64,000 nt of DNA, taken from NCBI RefSeq assembly GCF_020404765.1, contig NZ_JAIVEM010000044.1, forward strand, positions 62,001 through 126,000. Reading direction: 5' to 3'. A model generated the notes under the pieces. The model had not been told where the DNA came from, did not search any database, and saw only the letters and a list, made by a program, of their open reading frames with translations. The stretch is from Paenibacillus sp. BJ-4 (GTDB lineage: Bacteria > Bacillota > Bacilli > Paenibacillales > Paenibacillaceae). The position numbers were made by a program, and so were the translations under genes. Numbering within the stretch: position 1 is the first letter of the stretch; the number at the start of each line of letters is the position of its first letter. Positions 61,796 through 64,000 of this stretch are shown piece by piece.

Positions 61796-64000
61796 GCCAA
61801 TATACCGAAACGATCACGATACACATCCGATTAACTACTTATGGAGACGCCCTGATCTATGGCGATTCTTCCATGAACTATAGCATTTCCGGCCAAATCC
61901 TAAAGCAGCGTTTGTTCGCTTGGCATGAGGCTTCCTTTTATGGTACCGAGTTGGAGGTTCAACACGTTCAGGACACCGATATTATCCTCCTCCCCTCGGA
62001 GCAAGTGATTCCCTTTTTGGCGGAGCGCGAGCTGCTGGAGCATATCGAATGGATCTGGGATGAGGTCCATGCCCCTTGGCTTCGGTCCATCCCTCTGCTT
62101 GCCCATTGCATTGAGGCGAAAGCCTACGTGCCCAGCTTCACGGCATTTCAGGCAGGGAAGCTGCAATGGATTTGGGATGCGGAATCGCTGGAATCGGTGG
62201 GAGCATTGGGCGTACCAGAGGCTTCGGCAGTCGAATTAACGCCGGAGAGCGCCCAACTAGCAGAGCTTGCCCAGCTTCTCAGCAGCTTGGAAATAGACGA
62301 GCGCGAAGGAGTGGCAGCGGCGTTCTCAGCCGCCGTGTTCCAGCGCTGGTACGGCACCGAAGCGGAAGCCGCCGACTTGCGAAGAGAGTATCCAATCCTC
62401 TTCGCTCCCAGCCGCTCGGTGGCTGCGGGTCTGGATGCACGGGCATGGCTGATTGCCATCGGCTGGAAAGCCGATAGCGCGCCATTTCGGCCGCTTCTGC
62501 AACTGCTGGAGCCGGCACCCGAGAACGACGAATCGTCCTGGCAGCTCAAGCTTGTGTTGCAGGACAAGCAGGACACGACGCTGCTGGTGCCTGTACAGCT
62601 TGCCCACGATGGGTACGCATCCGGCTCATGGCCCGATGCGTGGACGCCGCATGTGCGTGAGCGCTCAGCCGGATGGCTGGAACGCCTAACCGCCATTTTG
62701 CCTGCCGGGCAACGTGCCGGCAGCCGCCATGATGTGCTGGATCACCCGCTCACCGATGAAGCGGCGTGGCAATTCCTGACGACCGACAGCCAGCGTCTGC
62801 TGGAGGGCGGCTGGCAGGTGCTGTTGCCGGCTTGGTGGGAGGCAGCCACCCGCAAGAAGCCGAAGCTGCGGGCCAAGGTTCGCCCAGGCGAAGGCGCGGG
62901 ACCGGGCGCCAAGGGTAGTTCGCTGTTCGGACTGGACTCGATTGTCCAGTTCGACTGGCGTGTTGCCATTGGCGATGCCGATCTAAGCGAGTCCGAGTTC
63001 GCCGAGCTCGTGGCCCGCAACGAGCGCTTGGTGCGCTTCCGGGGGCAGTGGATCGCGCTCGACCCCGCGCTGCTTGCGCAGATTCGCCGGGCGATGGCCG
63101 GGATCGACAGCACTCAGGGATTGTCCTTTCAGGACATCCTGCAGCTGCACCTGCTCGGCAATGCCGAAGAGCCTGAAGGCGACGCCTCAGGCGAGCAGCC
63201 AGAAGACGCAGCACGCTTCCGGCTGGAGGTCGAGCTGAACGCGCATCTGCTGAAGCTGATCAGCCAGCTTGGACGGCAGTCGGAGTGGCCTGCACTCGAC
63301 GCGCCGGACGGGCTGCAAGCCGAGCTGCGAACCTATCAGCGGGACGGCTACGCGTGGCTTGCCTTTTTGCGGCGCTTTGGACTGGGCGCCTGCTTGGCGG
63401 ATGACATGGGACTAGGCAAAACAGTGCAGTTTATCGCCTATTTGCTGCATTTGCAGGAGATTGCCATAGAGACGGGCGTCCGCTCTAGTTCCCTTCTGAT
63501 TTGCCCGACTTCGGTACTAGGCAACTGGCAGAAGGAGCTCAGCCGATTCGCCCCTTCCTTGAAGGTCCTGCTGCACTATGGAAGCAAGCGGGATCAGGGA
63601 GAGTTGTTCCGCGAAGAAGCCCGGCAAGCCGATGTTGTCTTGACTTCCTTTGCGACCGCAACCCTCGATCAGGAGCTGCTCCAAGGCATGACCTGGGATT
63701 CGATTTGCCTGGATGAAGCGCAAAACATTAAAAATGCACAAACCAAGCAATCCACAGCCGTTCGCAGCTTCCCTGCACGTCATCGTATAGCACTGACCGG
63801 GACACCTATTGAGAATCGGCTGTCTGAGCTGTGGTCCATTTATGATTTTATCAATCCCGGCTATCTGGGTAGCTCACGCGCCTTTAGCAATCGGTTCATG
63901 AATGCTATTGAGAAAGAACATAACGAGCAGCGAACGATGGATTTGCAAAAGCTGGTTCAGCCTTTCATGCTGCGGCGCAAGAAAAAGGACCCGGCTATAC
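61792..64000 (+). CDS. ywqA: SNF2-family helicase, YwqA/RapA-like (partial)
   Basis: An open frame of 736 codons continuing beyond the window. An SNF2-associated N-terminal part (about 1-500) precedes the helicase core: YQRDGYAWLAFL, Walker A DDMGLGKT (about 532-545), SVLGNWQKEL, Walker B DEAQNIKN (about 640), and LTGTPIENRLSELWSIYDF. The C-terminal helicase lobe is outside the window. It starts ATG at 61792, overlapping the stop of the SWIM gene. Between about 62.2 and 63.4 kb the coding sequence becomes visibly richer in G and C than its neighbours. It remodels nucleoprotein using ATP; no specific role is assigned. Confidence 0.93.
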   Translation, partial: MSQYTETITIHIRLTTYGDALIYGDSSMNYSISGQILKQRLFAWHEASFYGTELEVQHVQDTDIILLPSEQVIPFLAERELLEHIEWIWDEVHAPWLRSIPLLAHCIEAKAYVPSFTAFQAGKLQWIWDAESLESVGALGVPEASAVELTPESAQLAELAQLLSSLEIDEREGVAAAFSAAVFQRWYGTEAEAADLRREYPILFAPSRSVAAGLDARAWLIAIGWKADSAPFRPLLQLLEPAPENDESSWQLKLVLQDKQDTTLLVPVQLAHDGYASGSWPDAWTPHVRERSAGWLERLTAILPAGQRAGSRHDVLDHPLTDEAAWQFLTTDSQRLLEGGWQVLLPAWWEAATRKKPKLRAKVRPGEGAGPGAKGSSLFGLDSIVQFDWRVAIGDADLSESEFAELVARNERLVRFRGQWIALDPALLAQIRRAMAGIDSTQGLSFQDILQLHLLGNAEEPEGDASGEQPEDAARFRLEVELNAHLLKLISQLGRQSEWPALDAPDGLQAELRTYQRDGYAWLAFLRRFGLGACLADDMGLGKTVQFIAYLLHLQEIAIETGVRSSSLLICPTSVLGNWQKELSRFAPSLKVLLHYGSKRDQGELFREEARQADVVLTSFATATLDQELLQGMTWDSICLDEAQNIKNAQTKQSTAVRSFPARHRIALTGTPIENRLSELWSIYDFINPGYLGSSRAFSNRFMNAIEKEHNEQRTMDLQKLVQPFMLRRKKKDPAI

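Noticed and set aside
62148..63214. Several minus-strand open frames inside the SNF2 helicase gene
   Set aside because: The GC-rich helicase frame lowers stop frequency on the other strand; the helicase motifs settle which strand codes.

Overview
The window is about 64 kb of a low-to-mid GC, spore-forming Gram-positive chromosome, most likely Paenibacillus (P. polymyxa group). The evidence is a GerA-type germination cluster, SLH-anchored surface protein, cold-shock protein plus YdjO, AGGAGG-type ribosome sites, U-tract hairpin terminators, and many sugar operons run by LacI/AraC/PTS/ABC modules. I saw no rRNA, tRNA, CRISPR array, phage or insertion sequence. It reads as an ordinary chromosomal segment with a few decayed genes.

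Layout. 0-2.1 kb: a minus-strand GntR-ATPase-permease operon (YtrA type) with a recognisable YtrA operator. 2.3-8.7 kb: a small secreted protein, a decayed acetyltransferase, a hydrolase, YdjO, a cold-shock gene with a structured leader, and a secreted GH43 arabinanase. 8.7-15.1 kb: a DUF805 protein, a germination receptor cluster A-C-D-B-B whose first B copy is broken by a 217-bp deletion, and a paralogue of the secreted protein. 15.1-22 kb: a divergent pyruvate kinase, an AraC regulator and the sucrose regulon scrR-scrB-scrA. 22-26.8 kb: aldo/keto reductase and MFS exporter divergent from an HxlR regulator, a zinc alcohol dehydrogenase and an alpha-carbonic anhydrase lipoprotein. 26.9-35.1 kb: Gfo/Idh/MocA oxidoreductase, AraC regulator, a three-gene sugar ABC transporter, and pyruvate phosphate dikinase. 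35.4-42 kb: an acetyltransferase, a 1376-residue RCC1/FN3/SLH surface protein, then about 1.3 kb of gene debris and a DUF1304 protein. 42.2-47.6 kb: soluble PAS chemoreceptor, a dicarboxylate/glutamate symporter and a divergent GlnK/GlnL-like two-component system. 47.7-52.1 kb: MarR regulator with FAD monooxygenase (three matching operators), a perfect Fur box, DinB-like protein, and MFS transporter. 52.1-59 kb: a maltose locus. 59.2-64 kb: an orphan GerA N-terminal domain protein, and a SWIM protein coupled to a SNF2 helicase (YwqB-YwqA type) that runs off the window.

The most informative system is the maltose locus. A PTS permease (malT) overlaps by 4 nt an endonuclease/exonuclease/phosphatase-fold gene that looks like maltose 6'-phosphate phosphatase (mapP). 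Divergent from them lie malR, a GH65 phosphorylase (malP) and beta-phosphoglucomutase (pgmB). This is the Enterococcus faecalis-type route: PTS uptake to maltose 6'-phosphate, dephosphorylation inside the cell, then phosphorolysis. Matching LacI-type operators lie in both promoters. Other points worth checking are the broken gerAB copy, the orphan GerA domain, a pyruvate kinase with an altered potassium site, the 14-repeat RCC1-SLH protein, and the operator sets for MarR, HxlR and ScrR.
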